A DNA stretch of 64,000 bases from Stenotrophomonas geniculata ATCC 19374 = JCM 13324 (GCF_001431625.1 NZ_LLXT01000097.1:1-64000); one strand, 5' to 3'; shown: positions 53,027-63,598, numbered from the stretch's first letter. Notes: generated from the sequence alone by a model not told the origin. Numbers and translations: made by a program.

Positions 53027-54260
53027 AACGCAGGGCCTCCGCCGGCTGGGTGCGTGCTGCCCGCCAGGCGGGGTACAGGGTGGCCAGGAAGCTCATCAGC
53101 AGTGCGACCACGGTGATCGCCACCACGTCGCCGGTCTGCATGTCGGTCGGCAGGCCGGTGATGTAGTAGACATCCTCCGGCATCAGCTTGACGTTGAACA
53201 CGCTCTCGATGGCGCCGAGGATGCGCTCCAGGTTGAGGGTCAGGGTGATGCCACCGATCAGGCCGGCCAGCGTGCCGAAGATGCCGATCAGCGAGCCCTG
53301 CACCATGAACACCTGCATCACGCCACCCGGGGTCAGGCCGAGGGTGCGCAGGATGGCGATGTCGGCCTGCTTGTCGGTCACCAGCATCACCTGCGAGGAC
53401 ACCAGGTTGAAGGCGCCCATGGCGATGATCAGCGACAGCAGGATGCCCATCACCACCTTCTCCATGCGCAGCGAGTGGTAGAGGTTGGCGTTCTGCTGGG
53501 TCCAGTCGCTCACCCTGTAGGCACCGCCGAGGTTCTGCGCCAGGTCCACGCCCACTTCCAGCGAGCGGTCCATGTCGTGCAGTTTCAGGCGCACGCCGGT
53601 GGCACCGTCGCTGCGCAGTACGCGCTCCAGGTCCTGCATGTTGGCGAAGCCCACGCCACGGTCGACTTCGTTGTAACCGGCCTCGAAGATGCCGCTGACG
53701 GTGAAGCGCTTCATCCGTGGCACCGCGCCGGCAGGCGTGCCCTGCACTTCTGCAAAGGTCACCAGCACCTGGTCGCCGACGTCCACGCCCAGCCAGAGCG
53801 CCAGCTCCTTGCCCAGCAGCACGTTGAAGCTGCCCGGCGTGAGGCTGTCATAGCTGCCCTTGGTGATCTTCTTGTCGATCACCGACACCTTCGGCTCCAG
53901 CGCCGGATCGATGCCCTGGATGATCGCACCCTGCACGCGCGGACCGCTGATCATCGACTGGATCTCGATGTACGGCGCGGCACCGGCCACGCGCGGATCC
54001 TTGTTGGCCACGTCGACCACCCGCATCCAGTCCGGCATCGGCTCGCCGTCACGGCTGATGGTGGTGTGCGCGGTCATCTGCAGCAGGCGGCTGCGGATTT
54101 CCTTCTGGAAACCGCTCATCACCGCCAGGGTGGTGATCAGCACCGTGACGCCGAGCGCGATGCCCAGGATCGATGCCATCGAGATGAAGGAGATGAAGCC
54201 GTTGCGGCGCTTGGCGCGCAGGTAGCGCAGGCCGATGGCCACGGGAATGGGTTTGAACAT
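53019..54260 (-). CDS. lolC: Lipoprotein-releasing ABC permease LolC/LolE
   Basis: 413 residues. N-terminal helix, a large periplasmic domain and three C-terminal helices (MacB/FtsX type). [33 protein letters not shown] and the C-terminal [17 protein letters not shown] are diagnostic of LolC/E. Whether C or E (or the fused LolF type) cannot be settled with one permease gene visible. Confidence 0.9.
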   Translation of the reverse strand: MFKPIPVAIGLRYLRAKRRNGFISFISMASILGIALGVTVLITTLAVMSGFQKEIRSRLLQMTAHTTISRDGEPMPDWMRVVDVANKDPRVAGAAPYIEIQSMISGPRVQGAIIQGIDPALEPKVSVIDKKITKGSYDSLTPGSFNVLLGKELALWLGVDVGDQVLVTFAEVQGTPAGAVPRMKRFTVSGIFEAGYNEVDRGVGFANMQDLERVLRSDGATGVRLKLHDMDRSLEVGVDLAQNLGGAYRVSDWTQQNANLYHSLRMEKVVMGILLSLIIAMGAFNLVSSQVMLVTDKQADIAILRTLGLTPGGVMQVFMVQGSLIGIFGTLAGLIGGITLTLNLERILGAIESVFNVKLMPEDVYYITGLPTDMQTGDVVAITVVALLMSFLATLYPAWRAARTQPAEALRYE

Positions 54261-54283
54261 GCAGGCACGCCGGTCAATTCAGC

Positions 54284-54748
54284 TTATGGTGCCATCGACC
54301 GGGGCCGACGGGAAACGCTGCGTGCGGCGACGGCCAGTCGCAGTTCACGTCGCTGCCCGGAATCGAGCACATCCGGCCAGAACAGCAGGCGCCGGCGGCG
54401 CCGATCCTCACGCCACAGCAACAGCAGCCAGGGGCCGCGCACGACCAGCTGTGGCGCATCGACGTCCTGCCCGGCCACCTGCAGCGGCTCGGACGGTACC
54501 GGCAGAAGCACCTGCACGCGTGGCCTGCGCTGGCGCCAGGCCAGTTCGGCCAACCCGATGCCCCAGGCCAGCAACACCGCGGGCATCAACAGCCGCGGCG
54601 GCAGATCCGATGCGCGCAGCAGCCAGGGTGCGGCCAGCAGCACCGCCAGCTGGGCGGCGGCCTGCAGCCGTGAGGGCCGCCACTCAAGGCTTGAGGGCGA
54701 GGATCTTCTGCATGAGGGGGATTGCGTGCGCATGCGGGCAGGCCTCAT
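54284..54748 (-). CDS. YgfX-like (CptA) membrane protein
   Basis: 154 residues from 54748; ATG 54733 is also possible. Two adjoining helices (residues 28-62) follow [13 protein letters not shown], the YgfX start pattern; the soluble part is Arg/Leu-rich with [18 protein letters not shown]. In E. coli YgfX is encoded with SdhE and was described as a cytoskeleton-affecting toxin. Overlaps sdhE by 65 bases. Confidence 0.7.
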   Translation of the reverse strand: MRPARMRTQSPSCRRSSPSSLEWRPSRLQAAAQLAVLLAAPWLLRASDLPPRLLMPAVLLAWGIGLAELAWRQRRPRVQVLLPVPSEPLQVAGQDVDAPQLVVRGPWLLLLWREDRRRRRLLFWPDVLDSGQRRELRLAVAARSVSRRPRSMAP

Positions 54749-54932
54749 AACCCATGAACCAGCGCCACAACTTATCGTCCTCGCAGTCGAGCAGGAACAA
54801 GAAAACCTCGCGCTCTTCGGTCGGCGCAGTGCTCCATTCGTGGTCGAGGTAACGGCCGAACAGCTGGTCCAGCTCGCGCATGCCGCGGCGGCAGCGCCAG
54901 CGCAGCTTCTTCAGCAGAACATCTTCTTCCAT
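54684..54932 (-). CDS. sdhE: FAD assembly factor SdhE
   Basis: 82 residues. [25 protein letters not shown] carries the RGxxE motif needed to flavinylate SdhA; then [23 protein letters not shown]. It lies beyond sdhB in the same orientation, 97 bases away with SMAG repeats between. Confidence 0.93.
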   Translation of the reverse strand: MEEDVLLKKLRWRCRRGMRELDQLFGRYLDHEWSTAPTEEREVFLFLLDCEDDKLWRWFMGYEACPHAHAIPLMQKILALKP

Positions 54933-54950
54933 CGTGTTTCTCCAGATGCA

Positions 54951-55021
54951 GCAAAGCCACGCATGGCGTGGCTCTGCTGGGAGGTGCAGCCACGCACGGC
55001 GTGGCTCTACCGGGTACAGCC
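54951..55021. repeat. SMAG repeat pair between sdhB and sdhE
   Basis: AGCCACGCATGGCGTGGCT and AGCCACGCACGGCGTGGCT, two nearly identical palindromes. Confidence 0.8.
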
Positions 55022-55029
55022 GGACCGTA

Positions 55030-55815
55030 TCAGGCGCGGCGTTCCATCATCAGCTTCTTGATCTCGGCGATCGCCAGCGCCGGGTTCAGGCCCTTCGGGC
55101 AGGTCCGGGCGCAGTTCATGATGGTGTGGCAGCGGTACAGCTTGAACGGATCTTCCAGGTCGTCCAGGCGCGCACCGGTGTCCTCATCGCGCGAATCGAT
55201 GATCCAGCGGTAGGCCTGCAGCAGGATCGCCGGGCCCAGGTAACGCTCGCCGTTCCACCAGTAGCTCGGGCAGCTGGTCGAGCAGCAGGCGCACAGGATG
55301 CACTCGTACAGGCCGTCCAGCTTCTTGCGGTCTTCCGGCGACTGCAGGCGCTCGCGGTCCGGCGGTGCCGGGGTCTGGGTGCGGATCCACGGCTTGATCG
55401 AGGCGTACTGCGCGTAGAAGTGGGTCAGGTCCGGAACCAGATCCTTGACCACGTTCATGTGCGGCAGCGGGTAGATCGGCACTTCCTTCTTGCCGCAGTC
55501 CGAGATGGCTCGGGTGCAGGCCAGGGTATTGGTGCCGTCGATGTTCATCGCGCACGAACCACAGATACCTTCGCGGCAGGAGCGGCGGAAGGTCAGGGTC
55601 GGGTCGATCTCATTCTTGATCTTGATCAGGGCGTCCAGGACCATCGGGCCACAGGCGTCCAGATCGACTTCATAGGTATCGGTGCGCGGGTTGCTGTCGT
55701 CGTCCGGACTCCAGCGGTAGATCTTGAAGGTGCGCACGTTCTTGCCGCCGTTCTTGACGGGGAAGTGCTTGCCCTTCGTGATCTTGGAATTCTTGGGGAG
55801 TGAAAACTCGGCCAT
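55030..55815 (-). CDS. sdhB: Succinate dehydrogenase iron-sulfur subunit
   Basis: 261 residues. Cys for 2Fe-2S in [14 protein letters not shown], 4Fe-4S in [11 protein letters not shown] and 3Fe-4S in [17 protein letters not shown]. Passes electrons from SdhA to ubiquinone. Last gene of the sdhCDAB set. Confidence 0.98.
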   Translation of the reverse strand: MAEFSLPKNSKITKGKHFPVKNGGKNVRTFKIYRWSPDDDSNPRTDTYEVDLDACGPMVLDALIKIKNEIDPTLTFRRSCREGICGSCAMNIDGTNTLACTRAISDCGKKEVPIYPLPHMNVVKDLVPDLTHFYAQYASIKPWIRTQTPAPPDRERLQSPEDRKKLDGLYECILCACCSTSCPSYWWNGERYLGPAILLQAYRWIIDSRDEDTGARLDDLEDPFKLYRCHTIMNCARTCPKGLNPALAIAEIKKLMMERRA

Positions 55816-55881
55816 GGCTGCTCTCGTTGGCTCAGGCGGCCCGCGCCCTTGGGCGCGGATTGCATGGTAGGCGGGGTCGGA

Positions 55882-57672
55882 TCAGTACACGCGCGGCTTC
55901 GGCGGCACCACGGACACGTCGTCGGTCAACGTGTACATGTGCACCGGACGGTAGTCGAAGCTGCACTTGCCCTTCTCGTCGACGCTGACCAGGGTGTGCT
56001 TCTGCCAGTTGACGTCGTCGCGGTCCGGGAAGTCCTCGTGCGCATGCGCGCCGCGGCTTTCCTTGCGCTGTTCGGCCGAGTTGATCGTCGCCACCGCGTT
56101 GAGCAGCAGGTTGTTCAGCTCGTAGGTCTCGATCAGGTCCGAGTTCCACACCAGCGAACGGTCGGAGACCTTCACGTCCTGGAACGAGTCGAAGATCTTG
56201 TCCATCTTCTCGCAGCCTTCCTTCAGCGTCTGGCTGGTGCGGAAGACGGCGGCATCGGCCTGCATGGTGCGCTGCATGCGATCGCGGATGACCGAGGTCG
56301 GGGTATCGCCGTTGGCGTGGCGCAGCTTGTCCAGCAGGCCCAGCGCCTTGTCGCAGGCATCAGACGCCAGCGGCTTGTGCGACGCGCCCGGCTTGATGGT
56401 CTCGGCGCAGCGGTTGGCCACCGCACGGCCGAACACCACCAGGTCCAGCAGCGAGTTCGAGCCCAGTCGGTTGGCGCCGTGCACGGAGACGCAGGCCGCT
56501 TCACCGATCGCGTACAGGCCCGGCACTACGGCATTGTCGTTGTCGCCGACCTTCTGCACCACTTCGCCGTGGTAGTTGGTCGGGATGCCGCCCATGTTGT
56601 AGTGCACGGTCGGGATGACCGGGATCGGCTGCTTGTGCACGTCGACGCCGGCGAAGATGCGGGCGCTTTCGGCGATGCCCGGCAGCTTGTCGTCGATCAC
56701 GCCCGGGCCGAGGTGGGTCAGGTCGAGCAGGATGTGATCCTTGTGCTCGCCGACGCCGCGGCCTTCGCGGATCTCGATGGTCATCGAACGGCTGACCACG
56801 TCGCGCGAGGCCAGATCCTTGTAGTGCGGTGCATAGCGCTCCATGAAGCGCTCGCCACTGCTGTTGCGCAGGATGCCACCTTCACCGCGGACACCCTCGG
56901 TGATCAGGCAGCCGGCGCCGTAGATGCCGGTCGGGTGGAACTGCACGAACTCCATGTCCTGCATGGCGATGCCGGCACGCATGGCCAGGCCGCCACCGTC
57001 GCCGGTGCAGGTATGCGCCGACGTGGCGCTGAAGTAGGCACGGCCGTAGCCGCCGGTGGCCAGCACCACGCCCTGGGCGCGGAACAGGTGCAGCGTGCCA
57101 TCGGACATGTCCAGGGCCAGCACGCCGCGGCAGGCGCCTTCCTCGTCGAAGATCAGGTCGAGCGCGAAGTACTCGATCATGAAGCGCGCGTCGTGCTTCA
57201 GCGACTGCTGGTACAGGGTGTGCAGCATCGCATGACCGGTACGGTCGGCCGCCGCGCAGGTACGCTGCGCCGCCGGGCCTTCACCGTACTTGGTGGTCAT
57301 GCCACCGAACGGACGCTGGTAGATCTTGCCTTCGGCGGTGCGCGAGAACGGCACGCCGTAGTGTTCGAGCTCGATGATGGCCGGGATGGCCTCACGGCAC
57401 ATGTATTCGATGGCGTCCTGGTCGCCCAGCCAGTCCGACCCCTTGATGGTATCGAAGAAGTGGTAACGCCAGTCGTCCTCGCCCATGTTGGCGAGTGCGG
57501 CCGAGATACCGCCCTGGGCGGCAACGGTGTGCGAACGGGTCGGGAAGACCTTGGTCAGGCACACGGTCTGCAGGCCCTTGGCGGCCAGGCCGAACGTGGC
57601 GCGCAGGCCGGCGCCGCCGGCGCCGACCACGACCATGTCGTACTTGTGTTCGGTGATCTTGTAAGCGGACAT
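55882..57672 (-). CDS. sdhA: Succinate dehydrogenase flavoprotein subunit
   Basis: 596 residues. Oxidises succinate to fumarate. [14 protein letters not shown] (FAD), covalent FAD site [16 protein letters not shown], active-site [21 protein letters not shown], and a normal C-terminus ([12 protein letters not shown]). Flavinylation would use SdhE and the SDHAF4-like protein nearby. Confidence 0.98.
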   Translation of the reverse strand: MSAYKITEHKYDMVVVGAGGAGLRATFGLAAKGLQTVCLTKVFPTRSHTVAAQGGISAALANMGEDDWRYHFFDTIKGSDWLGDQDAIEYMCREAIPAIIELEHYGVPFSRTAEGKIYQRPFGGMTTKYGEGPAAQRTCAAADRTGHAMLHTLYQQSLKHDARFMIEYFALDLIFDEEGACRGVLALDMSDGTLHLFRAQGVVLATGGYGRAYFSATSAHTCTGDGGGLAMRAGIAMQDMEFVQFHPTGIYGAGCLITEGVRGEGGILRNSSGERFMERYAPHYKDLASRDVVSRSMTIEIREGRGVGEHKDHILLDLTHLGPGVIDDKLPGIAESARIFAGVDVHKQPIPVIPTVHYNMGGIPTNYHGEVVQKVGDNDNAVVPGLYAIGEAACVSVHGANRLGSNSLLDLVVFGRAVANRCAETIKPGASHKPLASDACDKALGLLDKLRHANGDTPTSVIRDRMQRTMQADAAVFRTSQTLKEGCEKMDKIFDSFQDVKVSDRSLVWNSDLIETYELNNLLLNAVATINSAEQRKESRGAHAHEDFPDRDDVNWQKHTLVSVDEKGKCSFDYRPVHMYTLTDDVSVVPPKPRVY

Positions 57673-57703
57673 CTAATCTGGATTCCTGTGTTGGTGCCTG
57701 GGC

Positions 57704-58090
57704 TCAGGCAACGCCGAGGGCGATGCGGCCCACCGCAAACACACTGACGATCATGCCGAGCACGGCGACGAACTTCACCGCGGTCTGCAGCACCAGGGCC
57801 AGCAGCGATTCGTGGATGTAGTCTTCCAGCACGACCTGCATGCCGAGCTGCGCGTGCCAGAACATGGCGATCAGCAGGCCGATCAGCGGCACTGCGTTCC
57901 ACGGCTTGGCCACGGCGGCGGCGGCGGTCGCGTAGTCCGAGCCCAGCAGGCCCAGCACGAAGACCAGGAACCAGATGCCCAGCACCACCAGCGCGGCGGC
58001 GGTCAGGCGCTGGTGCACGAAGTGCTCGGTGCCGGTCTTGGCCGAGCCAAGGCCGCGCACGTTCTTCAGCGGGGTACGGAACTTGCTCAC
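57704..58090 (-). CDS. sdhD: Succinate dehydrogenase membrane anchor D
   Basis: 128 residues from GTG 58090 (GTG overlaps the sdhC stop as GTGA). Three transmembrane helices; HFVHQRLTAAALVVLGIWF and MFWHAQLGMQVVLEDYIH contain the heme-ligand and quinone-site residues. Confidence 0.93.
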   Translation of the reverse strand: MSKFRTPLKNVRGLGSAKTGTEHFVHQRLTAAALVVLGIWFLVFVLGLLGSDYATAAAAVAKPWNAVPLIGLLIAMFWHAQLGMQVVLEDYIHESLLALVLQTAVKFVAVLGMIVSVFAVGRIALGVA

Positions 58091-58479
58091 GCGGCACCTC
58101 CGAACATCACATAGGCCCACACCAGCAGGGTGATCACCAGGCTGCCGGTGACCGACAGCCAGCTGCTGCGGATGAAGGCGGGGATGCTGAAGCCGATGGC
58201 GAAGTCCTGCACCACGTGGCGGATGCCATTGCACAGGTGATAGGCGAACGACCATGTCCACGCGAACAGGAACACGCGGCCATACCAGGCCCCGGCATGG
58301 CCGGTGAAGCAGTTCCAGGACTCGGGCCCCATCATCAGGGCCAGCAGGCCGGCAGCGATGATGAGGGCACCAACAGACAGAAAGACGCCAGTGGCTCGAT
58401 GCAGGATCGAGGTGGCCATCTGAATCTGCCAGCGATACACCTGAAGGTGCGGGGAAAGTGGGCGTTGTCTGGTCGCCAT
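58087..58479 (-). CDS. sdhC: Succinate dehydrogenase cytochrome b556 subunit
   Basis: 130 residues from ATG 58479. RPLSPHLQVYRWQIQMATSILHRATG and HLCNGIRHVVQDF (heme His) are the SdhC signatures. Three helices. First gene of the sdhCDAB operon. Confidence 0.95.
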   Translation of the reverse strand: MATRQRPLSPHLQVYRWQIQMATSILHRATGVFLSVGALIIAAGLLALMMGPESWNCFTGHAGAWYGRVFLFAWTWSFAYHLCNGIRHVVQDFAIGFSIPAFIRSSWLSVTGSLVITLLVWAYVMFGGAA

Positions 58480-58535
58480 TCGCTGGGCTCGTTGTCTCGG
58501 CTGGGCGGCACACGGCCGCGTTGGCTCAATGCTGA

Positions 58536-58706
58536 TCAGAAATCGATGCAGCGTCCGTTTTTCTCCCAATCGCCATACCGCACCGGATCAAGTCCGCCGC
58601 GGCCGCCGAATTCCTCTGCTTTTTCCTGTTCCACGGGCACGGGTGCCGCGGGGACCAGCGGGGCTTCAGATTCGTCGTCGGGAGTTGGGGTTGTTTGGCC
58701 TATCAT
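58536..58706 (-). CDS. SDHAF4-like (DUF1674) assembly protein
   Basis: 56 residues from ATG 58706 (an ATG at 58727 is also open). The C-terminus EFGGRGGLDPVRYGDWEKNGRCIDF is the DUF1674/SDHAF4 signature. In mitochondria this factor stabilises flavinylated SdhA. It sits 56 bases upstream of sdhC on the same strand, divergent from ygfZ. Confidence 0.88.
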   Translation of the reverse strand: MIGQTTPTPDDESEAPLVPAAPVPVEQEKAEEFGGRGGLDPVRYGDWEKNGRCIDF

Positions 58707-58745
58707 GTTCGGTCTCGCAACGCACAAATTTTAGACCTCGTTCAC

Positions 58746-59621
58746 GTGCCTGACAACCTGCCCCCTGCTTTCGTCGGATATCCGCGCCTGCCCGGCCACC
58801 AGTTGCTGAGCCTGCAGGGCACGGATGCGGCCGTTTTCGCCCACGCCCAGTTCAGCGGCGACGTCACTGCCCTGCCCCTGCTGCACTGGCAGTGGAGCGC
58901 CTGGCTGAGCGCAAAAGGCCGCACCCTGGCGGTGTTCCAGCTGCTTCGGCTGGCCGACGACCACGTGATGCTGGTGCTGGCCGACGGCGATGCCGATGCG
59001 ATTGCGTCGCAACTGCAGCGCTTCGTGTTCCGTCGCAAGGTGAAGGTGCAGGTGCGCAGCGATCTGGCGGTGGCCGGCGCCTTCACCGCGCCCGAAGCCG
59101 CCAGCAACGCCGCGATTGCGCACGCCGCAGCGGCCGGCTGGGAACTTGACCTGGGCAGCGATGCGCTGCCGCGCACCCTGCGCATTGGCGCAGCTGATGC
59201 ATTTGCCGCCGGCAGCGAAACCGATGAGGCCGCTTTCGCCCTGGCCTGGCGCCAGGCCGACCTGCGCTACGGGTTGCCGCGACTGGAAGAAAGCCAGCGC
59301 GAAGTGTGGACCCCCCAGCAGCTGGGCCTGGACCGCCTGAACGGCTACAGCGTGAAGAAGGGCTGCTATCCCGGCCAGGAAATCGTCGCGCGCACCCACT
59401 TCCTCGGCAAGGCCAAGCGCGCGGTGCAGCTGCTGCATGCCGCAGCACCGGCGCAGGCCGGCGATGGCGTACAACAGGACGGCGCAGCGCTGGGCACGAT
59501 TGCCAGCGTGGCCGGTGAACTGGCGCTGGCGGTGCTGCCGCTGGAGGCCAGCGACGCCGAGCTGCAGGTGGGTGGTGCGGTGGCGCAGCGTGTGCCGCTA
59601 CTGGATGGATTGGCGCGCTGA
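58746..59621 (+). CDS. ygfZ: Folate-dependent Fe-S/tRNA-modification protein YgfZ
   Basis: 291 residues from GTG 58746. GcvT-like fold with the motif KKGCYPGQEIVARTHFLGKAKR (K-G-C-Y-x-G-Q-E), the conserved active Cys of YgfZ. In E. coli it supports Fe-S enzymes and some tRNA modification. Divergent from the SDHAF4-like gene; its role fits the Fe-S-rich SDH neighbourhood. Confidence 0.92.
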   Translation: MPDNLPPAFVGYPRLPGHQLLSLQGTDAAVFAHAQFSGDVTALPLLHWQWSAWLSAKGRTLAVFQLLRLADDHVMLVLADGDADAIASQLQRFVFRRKVKVQVRSDLAVAGAFTAPEAASNAAIAHAAAAGWELDLGSDALPRTLRIGAADAFAAGSETDEAAFALAWRQADLRYGLPRLEESQREVWTPQQLGLDRLNGYSVKKGCYPGQEIVARTHFLGKAKRAVQLLHAAAPAQAGDGVQQDGAALGTIASVAGELALAVLPLEASDAELQVGGAVAQRVPLLDGLAR

Positions 59622-59628
59622 GGTTCAC

Positions 59629-59722
59629 GCCGGGCACGGCCCGGCGCTACCGCCGCCATGGTGGGTGCGGACCGTTGGTCCGCACCGCAACGAAGCAGCC
59701 GAGCGTGGGTTCGGCTACAGAG
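59629..59722. repeat. SMAG repeats between ygfZ and the ABC ATPase gene
   Basis: GCCGGGCACGGCCCGGCGCTAC, then an inverted GTGCGGACC...GGTCCGCAC pair and GCCGAGCGTGGGTTCGGCTAC, GTAG-type ends. Confidence 0.75.
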
Positions 59723-60805
59723 TCAGAGCCGCTCGCCGGTTTCCGGGTTGAAGAAATGCAACCCCTGCGGGTGGATCGCCACGCGGATCTGCTCGCCCAC
59801 CGCCGGCAGCGCCTGCGGCGCCACGCGCATGGTCAGCGCATGCTGGCCACTGCTGAGGTTGACGAAGATCTCGTTGCCGACCGGCTCAATGCCTTCGATG
59901 CGCGCAGTGAACGCATGCGCATCATCGGCGGCCGCCGGCTGCAGGTGCTCCGGCCGCACGCCCACCGCGATCGGCTTCTGCAACCACGCCGGATCGATCG
60001 TGGCCTGACCCAGCGGTGCACGCCATTCGCCGTCGACCACGGTCACGCCACCGGCATCGCCCTGCAGCGTGCCACGCAGCACGTTCATCGCCGGGCTGCC
60101 GAGGAAACCAGCCACGAACAGGTTGGCCGGGCGGTCGTACAGCGCCATCGGCGTATCGATCTGCTGGATGATGCCGTCCTTCAGCACCACGATGCGCTGG
60201 CCCAGGGTCATCGCTTCAACCTGGTCGTGCGTCACGTAGATCATGGTGGTGCCCAGCTTGCGATGCAGCTGCGCGATTTCGGTGCGCACGCTGTGGCGCA
60301 GCTTGGCATCCAGATTGGACAGCGGTTCGTCGAGCAGGAACACCGCCGGCTCGCGCACCAGCGCCCGGCCCAGCGCAACACGCTGGCGCTGGCCGCCGGA
60401 CATCGCCTTGGGCAGCTTGTCCATCATCTCGGTCAGGCCCAGCGTCTGCGCCGCTTCGGCGATGCGCTTGTCGATGGTCGCCTTGTCATGCCCGCGCAGC
60501 TTCAGGCCGAAGGCCAGGTTCTCGGCCACGGTCATGTGCGGATACAGCGCGTAGCTCTGGAACACCATCGCGATGTCGCGATCCTTCGGCGCCACGTCGT
60601 TGACCACGCGATCACCGATGGTCAGCGTGCCGCCGCTGATTTCTTCAAGGCCAGCCACCATCCGCAGCAGGGTCGACTTGCCACAGCCGGACGGACCGAC
60701 CAGCACCATCAGCTCGCCATCGGCGACCTCGAAGCTGGCGTCCTTCACCGCGACCTGGCCGTTGTCATAGACCTTGCGCACACCCTGCAACTGCACTTTT
60801 GCCAT
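59723..60805 (-). CDS. MalK/UgpC-type sugar ABC transporter ATPase
   Basis: 360 residues from ATG 60805. Walker A GPSGCGKSTLLRMVAG, signature MSGGQRQRVALGRAL, Walker B AVFLLDEPLSNLDAKLR, then a C-terminal OB (TOBE) domain with VGVRPEHLQPA, typical of MalK/UgpC that binds a regulator or enzyme IIA. No permease gene is nearby. It may serve several sugar importers. Divergent from zwf. Confidence 0.9.
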   Translation of the reverse strand: MAKVQLQGVRKVYDNGQVAVKDASFEVADGELMVLVGPSGCGKSTLLRMVAGLEEISGGTLTIGDRVVNDVAPKDRDIAMVFQSYALYPHMTVAENLAFGLKLRGHDKATIDKRIAEAAQTLGLTEMMDKLPKAMSGGQRQRVALGRALVREPAVFLLDEPLSNLDAKLRHSVRTEIAQLHRKLGTTMIYVTHDQVEAMTLGQRIVVLKDGIIQQIDTPMALYDRPANLFVAGFLGSPAMNVLRGTLQGDAGGVTVVDGEWRAPLGQATIDPAWLQKPIAVGVRPEHLQPAAADDAHAFTARIEGIEPVGNEIFVNLSSGQHALTMRVAPQALPAVGEQIRVAIHPQGLHFFNPETGERL

Positions 60806-60936
60806 ATCACCTATCCGGTCCGCCCGAAGCCGGGCTGTCTTTTGGGACTGCCTCGGCCCTCCCGATGGCAGTGATGATTGCGCGCTTGCGGCATGACGGC
60901 GAGCACTGCAATCGAATACAGTTGCCCATTCTGCCA

Positions 60937-60950
60937 TGTAAACGTTTTCA
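60937..60950. promoter_or_regulatory. LacI-family operator candidate
   Basis: TGTAAACGTTTTCA matches the general LacI/GalR operator (TGNAAACGNTTNCA). It lies between the divergent ABC ATPase and zwf genes. The gap 60806-61157 holds no other feature. Confidence 0.5.
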
Positions 60951-61157
60951 CGTGGCACTATCCGATGATCGGTGCGCACCGATCTGCGTCGGCGGTGGAA
61001 CGAAGCTTCCGCCGGGGCAGTGGTTTCGAATGGAACGGTCTTCCGCTACCCCGGAGATCGCCCCTGACGAACCTCGGACAGGCAGTTGCGCGGATGTCCC
61101 CCGAACCCAGCCATGAAGCGATTGACAACGATGTCACCCGGATCTGAAACTCGAGCG

Positions 61158-62594
61158 ATGCACGACACCCTCTTCCTGTTCGGTGCCACAGGTGATCTGG
61201 CCCAGCGCTACCTGTTCCCTTCGCTGCTTCGCCTGCTTGGCGACGGCCTGCTGCCGGAGGACTTCCGTATCCGTGCGCTGGCCCTGTCCGGGCATGACAC
61301 CGAAGCCTTCCATGACATCCTGCGCCCGCGCCTGCAGCAGGCCATGCCGATGGCCTCGCAGGACGACATCAGTGCCCTGCTGCGCCGCATCGACTACCGT
61401 TCGGTGGACCTGCGCGACGTCGACTCGGTTGCCGCCGCGGTCTCCGACCTGGTGCACCGCAAGTGCGTCAGCTACCTGGCCATCCCGCCGGGTCTGTACA
61501 TCTCCACCTGCGAAGGCCTGGCCAAGGGCGGCGCACTTGCCGCACCGGCACGCCTGATGCTGGAGAAGCCGATCGGCAGCGACAGCGAGAGCGCCGAGGA
61601 GATCATCTCTACCATCGGCCAGTGGATCGACGAGGACCGCGTGTTCCGCCTCGACCACTACCTGGGCAAGGCGGCAGTGCAGAACCTGATCGCGCTGCGC
61701 TTCGGCAATACGCTGCTGGAGGCAGTGTGGAACCGCAACTACATCGAATCGGTGCACATCCTGGTGGCCGAGAGCGAAGGCGTGGATGGCCGCGACGCCT
61801 ACTACGCCCGCTCCGGCGCGCTGCGCGACATGGTGCAGAGCCACATCCTGCAGCTGCTGTGCATGGTGGCGATGGAACCGCCGGCGTCGCTGGAAGCCGA
61901 CCGCATCCGCGACGAGAAGGTCAAGGTGCTGCGCGCCCTGCGTCCGCTTGATGCCAAGCACGCCGCGCGTGACAGCATCCGCGGCCGCTACACCGCCGGC
62001 ACCATCAACGGCCAGCCGGCACAGGCCTACCAGCCGCCGGAAGGCAGCGACGTGGAGACCTTCGCCGGTGTCACTGCGCACATCGACAACTGGCGCTGGA
62101 GCGGCGTGCCGTTCCACCTGGTCACCGGCAAGCGCCTGCCCGAGCGCACCACCCGCGTGGTGGTCACGCTGAAGCCGGTCACCCACTGGCTGTTCGAGCG
62201 CCCGCAGCGCGCGCAGGCCGCACCAAACCGCCTGGTGTTCCAGCTGCAGCCGCAGGAAAACATCGAACTGGGCCTGATGAGCAGCCTGGCCGGCCCGGAA
62301 TGGGGCGCGCTGGAACTGCACCCGCTGGAGCTGGAGCTGTCGGTGCCGACCGGCCTGCACCGCCGCATCGCGTACGAGCGCCTGTTCCTGGATGCGTTCA
62401 ACGGCAACCACACGCTGTTCGTGCGCGATGACGAAGTGCGCGCCGCCTGGGCGTGGATCGACAGCGTGGCCGATGCCTGGAAGGACGCCAAGCTGCCGCT
62501 GGAGCCCTACCCCGCCGGCCAATGGGGCCCGAGCAATGCGGGCGAGTTCCTGCCGCAGGGCGTGGACGCGCCGGACAGCGGAGCCTCGGCATGA
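61158..62594 (+). CDS. zwf: Glucose-6-phosphate dehydrogenase
   Basis: 478 residues from ATG 61158 (ATG 61131 is open too). First step of pentose-phosphate/Entner-Doudoroff flux. LFLFGATGDLAQRYLFPSLLRL (nucleotide motif), RLMLEKPIGSD, RLDHYLGKAAVQNL (active His/Lys). Overlaps glk by ATGA. Confidence 0.97.
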   Translation: MHDTLFLFGATGDLAQRYLFPSLLRLLGDGLLPEDFRIRALALSGHDTEAFHDILRPRLQQAMPMASQDDISALLRRIDYRSVDLRDVDSVAAAVSDLVHRKCVSYLAIPPGLYISTCEGLAKGGALAAPARLMLEKPIGSDSESAEEIISTIGQWIDEDRVFRLDHYLGKAAVQNLIALRFGNTLLEAVWNRNYIESVHILVAESEGVDGRDAYYARSGALRDMVQSHILQLLCMVAMEPPASLEADRIRDEKVKVLRALRPLDAKHAARDSIRGRYTAGTINGQPAQAYQPPEGSDVETFAGVTAHIDNWRWSGVPFHLVTGKRLPERTTRVVVTLKPVTHWLFERPQRAQAAPNRLVFQLQPQENIELGLMSSLAGPEWGALELHPLELELSVPTGLHRRIAYERLFLDAFNGNHTLFVRDDEVRAAWAWIDSVADAWKDAKLPLEPYPAGQWGPSNAGEFLPQGVDAPDSGASA

Positions 62595-63598
62595 GTGCCA
62601 GCTCGCAGCCGGTGCTGGTGGCCGACATCGGCGGCACCAACGCCCGCTTCGCCCTGGCCGACACCTCGCAGGACGCACCGCTGCAGAAGGACAGCATCCG
62701 CGAGTACGCGGTGGCGGAGTTCCCATCGCTGGGTGATGCCGCGCGCCACCATCTGGAACAGATCGGCGCCACCGCCAGCCGCGGCGTGTTCGCAGTGGCC
62801 GGTCGCGTTGATGGTGACGAAGCGCGCATCACCAACCATCCGTGGGTGATCTCGCGCAGCCGCACCGCAGCGATGCTCGGGTTCGACGAACTGCACCTGA
62901 TCAACGATTTCGCCGCACAGGCGATGGCGATTTCACTGCTGCAGCCCGATGACGTGGTCCAGGTCGGTGGTGCCGCCTGGGTGCCGGGCAAGCCGGGCCA
63001 GCCGCGCAACTACGCGGTGATCGGTCCGGGCACCGGCCTGGGTGTCGGTGGCCTGATCCTGCGCCACGGACGCTGCTATCCGCTGGAAACCGAAGGCGGC
63101 CATGTCAGCTTCCCGCCGGGAACCCCGGAGGAGATCCGCATCCTGGAAATCCTGTCCGAGCAGTTCGGCCGCGTCTCCAACGAGCGACTGATCTGCGGCC
63201 CGGGCCTGGTCAACATCCATCGCGCGGTGTGCGAGATGGCCGGTATCGATCCCGGCCAGCTGCAGCCGGTGGACGTGACCGCCCGTGCCCTGCATGGCGA
63301 TCCGCAGGCAATGCGCACGGTGGACGTGTTCTGCGCGGTGTTCGGCGCCATTGCCGGCGACCTGGTACTGACCCAGGGTGCCTGGGATGGCGTGTTCCTG
63401 ACCGGTGGTCTGACTCCGAAGATGCTCGATTCGCTGCAGCACTCTGGTTTCCGCCAGCGCTTCGAACACAAGGGGCGGTTCTCTTCGATCATGGCGCGCG
63501 TTCCCTCGTTGGCCGTGATGCATCCCCACGCCGGATTGCTGGGCGCCGCCGCCTATGCAGCCGACGCCGAACGTGACGCACCTGGAGTTGCCGCATGA
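62591..63598 (+). CDS. glk: Glucokinase
   Basis: 335 residues. ATP-dependent phosphorylation of glucose. VLVADIGGTNARFAL (phosphate-1), LINDFAAQAMAI, GPGTGLGVGGLI and TEGGHVSFPPGTPEE are diagnostic of the Glk family. Overlaps zwf and pgl by four bases each, so three coupled genes. Confidence 0.96.
   Translation: MSASSQPVLVADIGGTNARFALADTSQDAPLQKDSIREYAVAEFPSLGDAARHHLEQIGATASRGVFAVAGRVDGDEARITNHPWVISRSRTAAMLGFDELHLINDFAAQAMAISLLQPDDVVQVGGAAWVPGKPGQPRNYAVIGPGTGLGVGGLILRHGRCYPLETEGGHVSFPPGTPEEIRILEILSEQFGRVSNERLICGPGLVNIHRAVCEMAGIDPGQLQPVDVTARALHGDPQAMRTVDVFCAVFGAIAGDLVLTQGAWDGVFLTGGLTPKMLDSLQHSGFRQRFEHKGRFSSIMARVPSLAVMHPHAGLLGAAAYAADAERDAPGVAA

Noticed and set aside
55849-57747. 632-residue frame opposite sdhA
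   Set aside because: Antisense shadow of sdhA.
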